64,000 nucleotides of DNA. It comes from Microglena sp. YARC (lineage: Eukaryota; Chlorophyta; Chlorophyceae; Chlamydomonadales; Chlamydomonadaceae). The DNA is taken from assembly GCA_022414725.1 (NCBI GenBank), contig CM039463.1:23615042-23679041 (forward strand), written 5' to 3'. Positions 55,836 to 64,000 of the stretch are shown here, in pieces (positions within the stretch are counted from its first letter, which is position 1; every line of letters starts with the position of its first letter). The notes under the pieces were generated by a model. It did not search any database and was not told the origin of the DNA. It saw only the letters and a program-made list of their open reading frames with translations. Position numbers and translations under genes: made by a program.

Positions 55836-57002
55836 CTTGTCTTTTTTGTGGGCGTGTGTGGGTTGGGTGTGTGGGTGGGTGGGGGATGCTGAAAGCTGTG
55901 GGCCAGAGCTCCACTACAGCCCAGGCATTCGAGTGGGGTGACCGCCCCACTCGAATTATTGGGGGTGGCCGCAGGAGATGACTGCTGGATGATGCCGTAA
56001 CTAATCATTCAACTTGGTCACAAAGCTCTAGCCTTTGAGGCTGCTCGCCGTAACTGATCCGCAAGCCGCGCGCAGTTGCCAGCGTGGAAGTTGGTCGATT
56101 GAGGTGGAAGGCTAATAGGCGCTAGGCGGTTCCGATCAGATGAGCGGATGTGTAACCTCCGCTCACTGACCCGTCTCTCACACTTCCCAAGTTTCAGTTT
56201 CCTCGGCCCCTACAATCCAGCCCACCCTTAGAGCAGGCGCGATAACAGACTATAATCGCAAGGCTATCCATTAAATACCTTCCTGACTTGATATCAGTCC
56301 TGCTGTCCCAATCGCTTAAAGGTCGAAGCCTGGCATCGACCGCACGCTAGATCCTGGGCTGACGTCCACTGGCAGAGACAGATCCGCGCCATCCCAACTC
56401 GACCCACCCCACCCCACTGAGACTCAGATTTCGAGAGCATAACATTCTTGCTCCTTAATCCAGACGCGCATACTAAATTCAACTACCTTACACTCATTCT
56501 TTCTGCCTGCCCGTCATTCTTCCTGCATGGCCCGCTGGATTGGCACCTCCCACTTCCGGGTTCGACGGACAGGGTTCCACTTGTGAGCAGACTTAGCCTG
56601 TCTCGGGCATCCGGATAGCCGGGCATCAACTTCAATCGAGTAACTCTGCTGAACAACGTGCAGCACGCGCATAAAATAGCCTCTCCAGCCTCCAGCCTCA
56701 CAGCTTTGTCGATTATTCTTGGGAAGGTAGAGTTCGCTGCCCAGTAGTGTCCGCTACCCACCTTCGAGCCCGGCTAACACTGCCTGGGACGAACGCACTG
56801 ATCGGTAACTACCCCTACCGTCCCACGCGGTGCCTACTGTTCGACCCTGAATCGCGCACCTGCACCGAACATCTTCGCCGAGGCAGCACGGGGTGAACGT
56901 CGATTTTCAGCCTGTTCTGAGCTGACCAGGCAGTTGGCGGAGGTCGACACTGGTTGCAAGCCTATTCTGATTTGAGCTGACTGCGTAACTCAAAGGCACT
57001 CG
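55836..57002 (+). promoter_or_regulatory. Unique, balanced-GC region upstream of the channel-like gene
   Basis: Apart from (GTGGGTG)n at 55,848-55,885 and a short inverted repeat TTCGAGTGGGG...CCCCACTCGAA (55,929-55,957), this kilobase lacks tandem repeats. It ends at the ATG at 57,003. That contrast suggests promoter and leader DNA, but no box is convincing. Confidence 0.4.
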
Positions 57003-57636
57003 ATGGCGCACATCCGGTTCGATGTCGACGACGCCTTCGAGGGGGACGACATTCCACGTAGAGGGGGAAGCAGCCCAACGGCCAGAGGCAGCGCCCAACC
57101 AGCCAGAGGTAGCGCCCCTACCAAGAACGCCAAGACCACTAAAAGTGCGGGTTTGTTCACGAGCTTCTCTACTGAAAGCGACAAAAAGACATTCGCCACA
57201 GAGGTAAGGGATGTATAAGTCTGATGAGTAGATCTCTTACAGAGTAGAACGGTGGCACCACATACCAGCACGTAGCCAAGCAGATACCTTACTGAAGTCA
57301 GTACAATAGGGGTTGCATATGCAGGGTTGCAATGTTTGCTTCCGACGTGTACAGTACCACAGTCAAGTTCACACACAAAACACACTTTGTATTGCTTCAC
57401 GCTAGTGACGCTATTACCGGCATTGTAGACTTCCATTCTACAAAGAATGAAACTGACTCACAACTCTACTAATGTTTCACTACCTAGATGTTTCTAACTA
57501 ACTCACTCACTCACTAACGTTCCACTACCTAGATGTTTCTAACAAACTCGCTCACTCACAAACGTTCCACTACCTAGATGTTTCTAACTAACTTACTTAC
57601 TTACTAACGTTCCACTATCTAGATGTTTCTAAATAG

Positions 57637-57680
<44 letters not shown>

Positions 57681-59630
57681 TTAACTAACTGACTGACGTT
57701 CCACCACCTAGATGTTTCTGTTTCCCAATGAAATGGACCAGCCCACCATTGAATTCTGGATCATGAACGCAAACGAAAACTAAAATGGGAGGTAGATAGG
57801 TTTGCAGGTGTTTTTGCAAAGAAATGATTCTCACCTCAAAGAAAGGATTATCGCCTCAGATCCTCACCCTGTATGTACACATGTTACAGTACACCAGTAC
57901 TCAAGAATGCACTCATTTTTGTTAGGCTCGCTTTTCACTGCTCACTGTTCATTGTTCTGATTATTTAAATGTGTGTTACAGCAAAGCAGTCGAGGGGTGT
58001 CCACCTTGGCTTAGGGGACTTGCCCAACCTCCAACTCCTGGTTTTAGGAGGGGCTAATTAAGAGAAAAGTGGGTGAACTCACCCTGTAGTTTGTTGTTGC
58101 TGCTGACTGTCATGTGGTTGCTTGAAGAAAGAAATACCAGCTTGTTTTGTAACTCGATATAAGTGACGTGGCCCTTGTGCATGCGATCATGTGGTGACAG
58201 TGTTAGCTTTTTGATAGGAACAACTCGCAGGTACGTCTTGGTTTTCGATTTGGTTTATGGTTCAGTCTAACACTTGGTGGTACTTGGCCCCCAGTGTAGG
58301 CAAACGGGCTGTCCCTCTTAACCCCGTGCCTCGTAATAAGGGCTACTATTTATTTATCTAGTATATCTAACACTCCACATACAAGAGGTCACTGCAGAGA
58401 ACATCCATATAATATGATGTTTTGTCAGGCATTATAACCTCCTGTTTTGGGGTTCAAATTGGGCTAAACTCGGGTTACACAATGGGCTGTACTCGGGCTG
58501 TACTTGGGCCAAACTAGGGCCCTAAACTAAGGCTGGTTTTTGCCGGGGGACCTACCTCAGTAAAAAACGCTTCCATACAAAATCATCGTTGTATTTCCTG
58601 GTGAAGCCCACCGCAGCCAACAACCAATACGAAAACGCGTTCTTTGGCCCTGGTCAGGCGTTTCCAAGGCGTCCATGACCCTTCTGAAATATTTCACCTT
58701 CGCCCCTTCCGGCACTTCCGGACAGTCAACTCACATACACCCGCTCAACCGCCCGCGCCCGACGAAGTAGACAACCCCGTTAAGTAGACCCTCGAACGCT
58801 CATAGTCATTCAGGGGATGATTTGGGAGTTGGGGTTTCGAAAAATGACGGACTTCGGACTTCGAACCTCAAATTTGGCCTGAAATCTGATAACTCTGGGA
58901 GATTTGGCCTGAGAACAAGAACGCAGTCTGATCTCTGAACCCAATTCATCCCCTGAATTGATATAAAACGGCTGTCTTCGTTCTCTATATTTGTATTTGT
59001 ACTCTTCAACTTCAATCACACAGACATCACTCACTGCCTGAATCGATCCGATGTGTCCCCTTGACCCCAACAGGAAAGCAGCTCAATAACAGAGGTCCAA
59101 AGGGAGCAGCAGCAGCATGGGATTGATGATACCAGGCCAAGTGCTCCTAGTAGGTTCATTACAAATAAATTGAGAAAGGTATTTACCCCAGGTCTACCGA
59201 CACAAACCAGCAACACTGAGGATTCAGTTCGAATGGCGTTGCCACTCGTACAAAAGAGTAGGCGCCCTTCAGTTGGAATACACTAACAAAGTCACTCTAA
59301 GACACTCTATCACGGGGAGAAAACACACAGTTATGGTGGTGTGGTGTGAGTACTCTGGTTTGATGGTGTGTGGTGTGTGGTGTGTGGCGTAAAGTCACAA
59401 ATGCCATCATTCAACATGTTCGACAGTACATATGGAACACACAGACATAGTCACTCTTAAACACACAGTCATGGTAAGAAAACATAAGCACTTTTGTGGG
59501 AGAACTTGAAACCGTCTGATTAGGAGAAACAGGGAACACAAGCAAACCTACAAACGAGAACTGCACCCTGCACAACCTCACCAACACCTAAGCCTGACAC
59601 TCTTCTACCCCTGCCTCCTCCACCCCCCTC

Positions 59631-59670
<40 letters not shown>

Positions 59671-62600
59671 CCCTCATACACACACACACACACTCTCACA
59701 CCCTCACACCCTCACACACATACACCCTCACGCACCCTCACTTACACACACACACCCTCACACACCCTGACACACTCACACACAATTGTGCATGGCTTAT
59801 CAGGGCAAAGCGCCCGCCCAGCAGTCGGTTCAGTCCCTGCACTCATCCACCAACATACAAACCCCTCATTTCCTCCACCCCCCCACCTACCCACCAACCA
59901 AGCCTCCCCCTCACCCCTCACCCCTCACCCCTCACCCCTCACCCCTCACCCCTCACCCCTCACCCCTCACCCTCACCCCTTACCCCTCACCCTCACCCTC
60001 ACCCGCCCTCAATTGCGCAGGGCTTATTCGTGCAAGACAACGGCTCAACAGCCGGTTCAATCCACCAGGAGTTACATTCGATGAAGGCCAACTACACCCA
60101 TCCAAGCGCTCACCAGGGACTGGTGAGATCCTGACTGTCATTATTGTTTGTATTCTTTTTCATAGTTTGTCGTCTACATTTGATGATGGCCAACAACATA
60201 CGTACAAGCGATCACCAGGTGTTGGCGAGATCCTGATCGGAATAATTATTTTTATTGTTTTGATTGGTTTGATTGATTTTCAAGGTTTTTCGTCTTCGTT
60301 TGATGCCATCCAACGACACCCATACAAGCGATCACCAGGTGTTGGTTAGATACTGACTGGCTTTATTGTTTTGTATTGTTTTTCATAGTTTGTCGTCTAC
60401 ATTTGATGACGGCCAACAACACACATCCAAGCGCTCACCAGGGGTTGGTGAGATCCTGATCGGCATTATTGTTTTTATTGGTTCGATTGATTTGATTGGT
60501 TTTCAAGGTTTTTCGTCTTCGTTTGATGCCATCCAACGACACCCATACAAGCGATCACCAGGTGTTGGTTAGATTCTGACTGGCATTGTTTCCATAGTTT
60601 TTCGTCTACGTTTGATGAAGTCCAACGACAGCCATACAAGCGATCACATGCAGGTGAGTTCCTGGCTGGCATTGGGCCTTTTTGGCGGAGCCCCCCCTTC
60701 TGGGGGGCGGGAGCTCCCAGTGTTACCCATTTGTCTGGTCGACCAACCGACCGTCTGACCATGATGAAGCCAGACATGTCAGCCAACGGTCTCGTAACTA
60801 ACTCGCTTCCCTTGCCACCTGTTGCTCCGTCGCGATCACTCTCCGCCATTTTTTAGTGTCGTAGGCGACGCTGCATCGAACTTGTTTTTAGTTGTGAAAG
60901 GTATTTCACCCCAGGAGGTGGGTCTCTCGAGACAAACCAGCGACTCTGAGGATTCAGTTTGAATGGCGTTGCCACTCCTACAAAATAATAGGAGCACTCG
61001 GGGCTCTTCTGATTGCTTTTCATTGTTTTGGGGCCAGGGCACTACTAAGCGCGCGCGGCAGCGTGGTGCCGCGCTGCCTTTTTGAGCCCCTCTGCGCGTT
61101 TCGCGCAGTTTTTTCACCCCCCTGTGGGCGCAGCGCGCAGTTTTTGCGCTTTTTGCACTAAAAAGCGCTGACCAATTTGACGTTTGTGCGCTTTAAGCGC
61201 TGACCAATTTGGCAAGAAGTAGTACCCTGTTTGGGGCTCATACCGGTAAGACTGTAACATATGTACTGAAATAGACCATGTCTGTATATAACAGTCCAGG
61301 GGTAGGCTAAATAGGCTAAAGGGACTTGCCCAACCGTGACAGGAAGGGCTAAAAAGAAAAGCATTGATGAACTGAACCCCAAAAAAACGTTTTACTTATG
61401 GGGGCCCTGAGTTCGTGCTATTGTGATAATTTAATGATTTAATTATAATAACAATTATAACCATGTAGAAACAGCTTACAACCAACCACCACCACCAATA
61501 TCAAGAATACATAAATAAATAAGCGATACGCCTGATTATGAAGCATGAGCTTGAGGGGGCCAGCCCGTTTGCTTACACTGGGGCCAACCACCAATTTAAT
61601 TTAATTTAATTTATATCCAACATGAAGATCCTGACTCAAAGTCCGAAGCTAACAGATTGCAGGTCTACGCAATCTCTCGCAGCTCCCTCAAACCACCACC
61701 TCCCCCCCATCACTACCCCCCACCCCCCACCCACCCACCCACACACACACGCACCCCCCACCCCCACCCCCACCCCCACCCCCACCCCTCCCCCCCACCC
61801 ACCACCACCCCACACACTACCACCACCAACAACAACAACACCAACAACAACAACCTACTACCACCACCACCACCAACAACAACAACCTACTACCACCACC
61901 ACTCCCCCCCCCCCCACACACACACTACCACCACCACCACCAACAACCTGCAGGTCAACACGAAAGACGGTCTACAGGAACAAGCACCAGCACCAGGGGC
62001 ACCAGGGGCACCAGGCGTTCTAGTAAGTTTTTGTTCATATGTTTGAATTGTACTGTTCTCAGGAGTGGTGCAGTTGTGTTTGTACTACCCATGTGATTGT
62101 ATTCTGTTTTCAGGAGTGTGGTGCATTTGTGTTTGTACTACCCATGTGATTGCATTCTGTTTTCAGGAGTGTGGTGCAGTTGTGTTTGTACTACCCATGT
62201 GATTGCATTCTGTTCTCAGGAGTGTGGTGTAGTTGTGTTTAAGCTTTAAGATTGACCATGTCATAAAAATAAGTAAATGTATCCCCTACACCCACACCCA
62301 CACCCATTCCCACACCCTCACCCACACAAATACACACCCACACACATAGCCCCCCACCCCCCCACACACACTGCCCCCTACCCCACCCCCACCCCCACTC
62401 CTACCCCAAGAGGGAGATAAGTTTGGTTGTATTGAGGAAGAGTGAGAAAAACTTCACGGGTCCTTCTGAATCCTCCCTGCTTGAATCTGAGTCTATAAAA
62501 TCCAACATAAGCTGTGCTGGTACACTGACATCTCCCCTTCCCCCCCCCCACTCCCTTTCAATTCCAGGCAAGGTCAGTCGTATTGAAGAGGAGGGTGATG

Positions 62601-63535
62601 AATCTCGCGGGCCCTCCCGAAATGTATCCAAGGCATACAGCCGGGCAACCGCCATGAGCACCGCCATGAGCAACTTCCAAGACCCCGCTGAGACTGGGGT
62701 GGAAAGCGTGGCGGACCGCTTACCCAGATGGAAACTTGCCGTGCTCAGGGTGATGAGCAACCGCTGGTATGCTATTTGTCAGATGATGTCTTTTTTGTCT
62801 ATTTTGGGGTATTTAGTGGGTCTTTTGGGGTCTTTTTAATGTCTTGTGGGGGTAGAGAGCGTGGTGGACCGCTTGCCAAGATGGAAACTTGCCGTGCTCA
62901 GGGTGATGAGCAACCGCTGGTATGCTATTGGACCGATGATGTCTTCTTTCGTCTTTTCTGCGGTATTTTAAGGGTCTGTGGGGTCTTTTGGGCTCTTTTT
63001 AAGGTCTTTTGGGGGTAGAGAGCGTGGGGGACCGCTTGCCAAGATGGAAACTTGCCGTGCTCAGGGTGATGAGCAACCTCGACTTGCAATCGTGAATTGG
63101 CCTGACAAGACGGACATCCCCCCCCCCCCCCCCCCCCTTGTATCACACCCGCATACCATTCCAACCCACCCCAAGCCAGACCCACAACATCCCCTACTTT
63201 TCCTGACCTCTCCCTGCCCCTCAATCCACCCCATGCACTCACATTCTCTCTCTCCCCCTCCAACCTAACCCATCGCAACCCACCCTTAAATCCAAACCCA
63301 ATCCCAAACCCAAAACAACCCAACCCATCCACACACACCCCAGCCACACACACACACACACATTCTCTTCCTCCCCCCTCCCCCTCTCGCAACAGGTTCT
63401 ACACACTCATGGTCATCCTCACCTTCTACATCATCTTTGAGGATGACATCAAGAGAGCTGCATTGCCTCCCACGTGGGATCTGCCACTGGAGTCCATCAT
63501 TGCTGCTATCTTCATCTTCTTTGTTACTGAAATGA
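57003..63535 (+). CDS. Membrane protein N-terminal part, possibly an ion-channel-like protein (continues past the window)
   Basis: Supported exons are 57003-57203 (phase 0 out), 59074 to about 59178 or further, 60021-60122, 61954-62022, 62568-62766 and 63396-63535; the last four agree in phase (1,1,2,1). Exon 3 reads FNPPGVTFDEGQLHPSKRSP. Exon 5 ends RLPRWKLAVLRVMSNRW and joins exon 6, FYTLMVILTFYIIFEDD, then IKRAALPPTWDLPLESIIAA and IFIFFVTEM: one full membrane helix, a charged acidic turn, and the start of a second helix. This layout resembles the first helices of algal voltage-gated-type ion transport proteins, but the pore and voltage sensor lie outside the window. The join between exons 2 and 3 is unsolved. 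A different polytopic membrane protein is possible. Confidence 0.5.
57455..57715 (+). repeat. Tandem repeat CACTACCTAGATGTTTCTAA with (CTAA)n
   Basis: Five units of about 60 bases contain GTTCCACTACCTAGATGTTT, each followed by ACTAACTAACT-type tetramers. The last unit leads into an open stretch starting ATGTTTCTGTTTCCCAATG that ends at a TAA within 25 codons. CCTAG could be an acceptor, but no exon is established. Confidence 0.75.
58285..58370 (-). repeat. Dispersed repeat family D, reverse copy
   Basis: TTGGCCCCCAGTGTAGGCAAACGGGC through CGTAATAAG ends in TATTTATTTATC. It lies in intron 1 of the channel-like gene. Family B lies nearby at 57,965-58,070, and GGGCTAAACTCGGG repeats at 58,440-58,530. 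Nothing else is recognised from 58,530 to 59,070. Confidence 0.6.
59175..59285 (+). repeat. Segment duplicated at 60,895-61,005
   Basis: AAAGGTATTTACCCCAGG, ACAAACCAGCAACACTGAGG and ATGGCGTTGCCACTCGTACA recur at 60,895-61,005 with about 85 percent identity by eye. The first copy follows exon 2 of the channel-like gene and stays open in its frame to a TAA near 59,283, so exon 2 may extend into it. The second copy follows foldback element copy 6. Confidence 0.75.
59560..60020 (+). repeat. (CA)n, (CACCCCT)n and an exon 3 acceptor copy
   Basis: CACACACA/CACACCCTCA words fill 59,610-59,785. GCATGGCTTATCAGGGCAAAG to AGTCGGTTCAGTCC (59,790-59,840) copies the start of exon 3. CACCCCTCAC words run from 59,905 to 60,005 up to the real acceptor. 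All are C-rich in sense. Confidence 0.88.
60123..60665 (+). repeat. Five copies of the channel-like exon 3 donor edge
   Basis: Units of about 110-130 bases repeat TTTGATGATGGCCAACAAC and AAGCGATCACCAGGTGTTGG at 60,165, 60,285, 60,395, 60,515 and 60,605. Two unit types alternate. The encoded frame TFDDGQQHTYKRSPGVG follows the exon. Donors read GCGAGA, TTAGAT, GTGAGA, TTAGAT and GTGAGT, so only some are usable. Confidence 0.88.
60677..60880 (+). mobile_element. Foldback element family A, copy 6
   Basis: TTTTTGGCGGAGCCCCCCCTTC pairs with GGGGGGCGGGAGCTCCC. ATGATGAAGCCAGACATGTC, CGCGATCACTCTCCGCCA and GTGTCGTAGGCGACGC follow. It is closest to copy 2. Shortly after, 61,030-61,175 carries several GCGCG and AAAGCGCTGACCAATTTG repeats. 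Confidence 0.75.
61272..61600 (+). repeat. Dispersed families B and D, adjacent copies
   Basis: Family B (61,272-61,420) is the best match to the copy at 232-392. Family D (61,500-61,600) has AATACATAAATAAATAAG in front of its core and is followed by (AATTT)n. Confidence 0.7.
61640..61953 (+). repeat. C-rich acceptor-side tract with an exon 4 acceptor copy
   Basis: GATTGCAG|GTCTACGCAATC at 61,652 copies the exon 4 start. CCCCCACCC and CACCACCAACAACAAC words and a C12 run (61,904-61,915) follow to the real acceptor. Confidence 0.85.
62025..62567 (+). repeat. Four 56-bp units, CACACCC tract and an exon 5 acceptor copy
   Basis: CAGGAGTGTGGTGCAGTTGT and GTACTACCCATGTGATTGCA repeat four times to 62,250. 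CCCACACCCAC follows to 62,400. Segment 62,410-62,475 (TTTGGTTGTATTGAGGAAGA, GGGTCCTTCTGAATCC) copies the start of exon 5. Confidence 0.85.
62767..63395 (+). repeat. Two copies of the channel-like exon 5 donor edge, then C-rich acceptor tract
   Basis: Segments 62,852-62,925 and 63,016-63,078 repeat AGAGCGTGGTGGACCGCTTG and AACTTGCCGTGCTCAGGGTG. The first keeps CGCTG|GTATGCTATT; the second loses the donor. TTTTGGGGTCTTTT words follow each. C20 (63,118-63,137) and AACCCAACCC tracts lead to exon 6. Confidence 0.9.
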
Positions 63536-63639
63536 GTAAGTCATGCTAGGACTAAGGCCTGAAATAGCCTAAAATGGTGTCCTGAAAAGATGGCCTGAAA
63601 TGGCCTGAAATTACCTGAAAAGATGGCCTGAAAAGAAAT

Positions 63640-64000
63640 GATGGCCTCCCACGTGGGATCTGCCACTGGAGTCCATCATTTCAGGGGGAAATTAAAAGTG
63701 TAAGTGAAGTGAAATTAAAATTAAAAGTAAATTAAAAGTGCTCAAAAGAGTTTGCTATCTACCCTGTAATGTTACAACAACAACAACAACCACCAACCAC
63801 CAACTGCACTATCAACCACCAAATTCACTATCAACCACCAAATGCAACCACTATCAACCACCAACTGCACTATCAACCACCAACAGCATCCACTATTAAC
63901 CACCAACTGCAACCACTATCAACCACCAACTGCACTATCAACCACCAACTGCAAACACTATCAACCACCAACTGCACAATCAACCACTAACTGCAACCAC
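63640..64000 (+). repeat. Partial copy of exon 6 and CAACCACCAACTGCACTAT array
   Basis: Segment 63,646-63,685 copies CCTCCCACGTGGGATCTGCC and ACTGGAGTCCATCATT from inside exon 6 and then meets TTCAG. From 63,765 to the window end, ACCACCAACTGCA words repeat at least twelve times, C-rich in sense as expected before the next acceptor. Confidence 0.85.

Overview
The window reads as nuclear DNA of a photosynthetic eukaryote, most likely a green alga. Genes are split by large GT-AG introns packed with low-complexity DNA. The AQR gene matches animal AQR exon by exon. The MBD4 gene has the plant-type glycosylase signature ([15 protein letters not shown]). The divergent partner of AQR resembles TIC100, a chloroplast import protein known only from the green lineage. 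I cannot name the species. Stops are TAG and TGA in a normal code. No bacterial operon, CRISPR, rRNA or convincing tRNA was found.

Layout. (1) 1-4.78 kb: dispersed repeats and an unidentified minus-strand ORF (2.75-3.53 kb) with internal protein repeats. (2) 4.78-9.58 kb, minus: an MBD4-like DNA glycosylase in three exons (214 aa), whose catalytic exon has eight further tandem copies in the preceding intron. (3) 9.6-15.5 kb: no gene, dispersed repeats only. (4) 16.05-38.69 kb, minus: a complete AQR (Aquarius/EMB-4) gene. I could place all 17 exons in phase, giving about 1,578 aa. (5) 38.69-38.96 kb: a 271-bp divergent promoter. (6) 38.97-54.04 kb, plus: a MORN-repeat protein of about 950-980 aa in about 12 exons, best guess TIC100. 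(7) 54.0-57.0 kb: intergenic repeats. (8) 57.0 kb to the window edge, plus: the 5' part of a membrane protein gene, possibly ion-channel-like; it continues beyond 64 kb.

The outstanding feature is intron structure. Almost every intron in all four split genes carries tandem, partly decayed copies of its own exon edges: exon end plus 5' splice site beside the donor, and 3' splice site plus exon start beside the acceptor. These copies are interleaved with minisatellites. The low-complexity DNA is also polarised on the sense strand. Donor halves tend to be G-rich and acceptor halves C-rich, including the long homopolymer runs, so intron ends could pair with each other. The same window encodes AQR, the spliceosomal intron-binding helicase.

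At least seven dispersed repeat families are present. One is a non-autonomous hAT-like MITE, seen in three copies with 8-bp target duplications. Another is a roughly 190-bp foldback element, seen in six to seven copies all in the same orientation.
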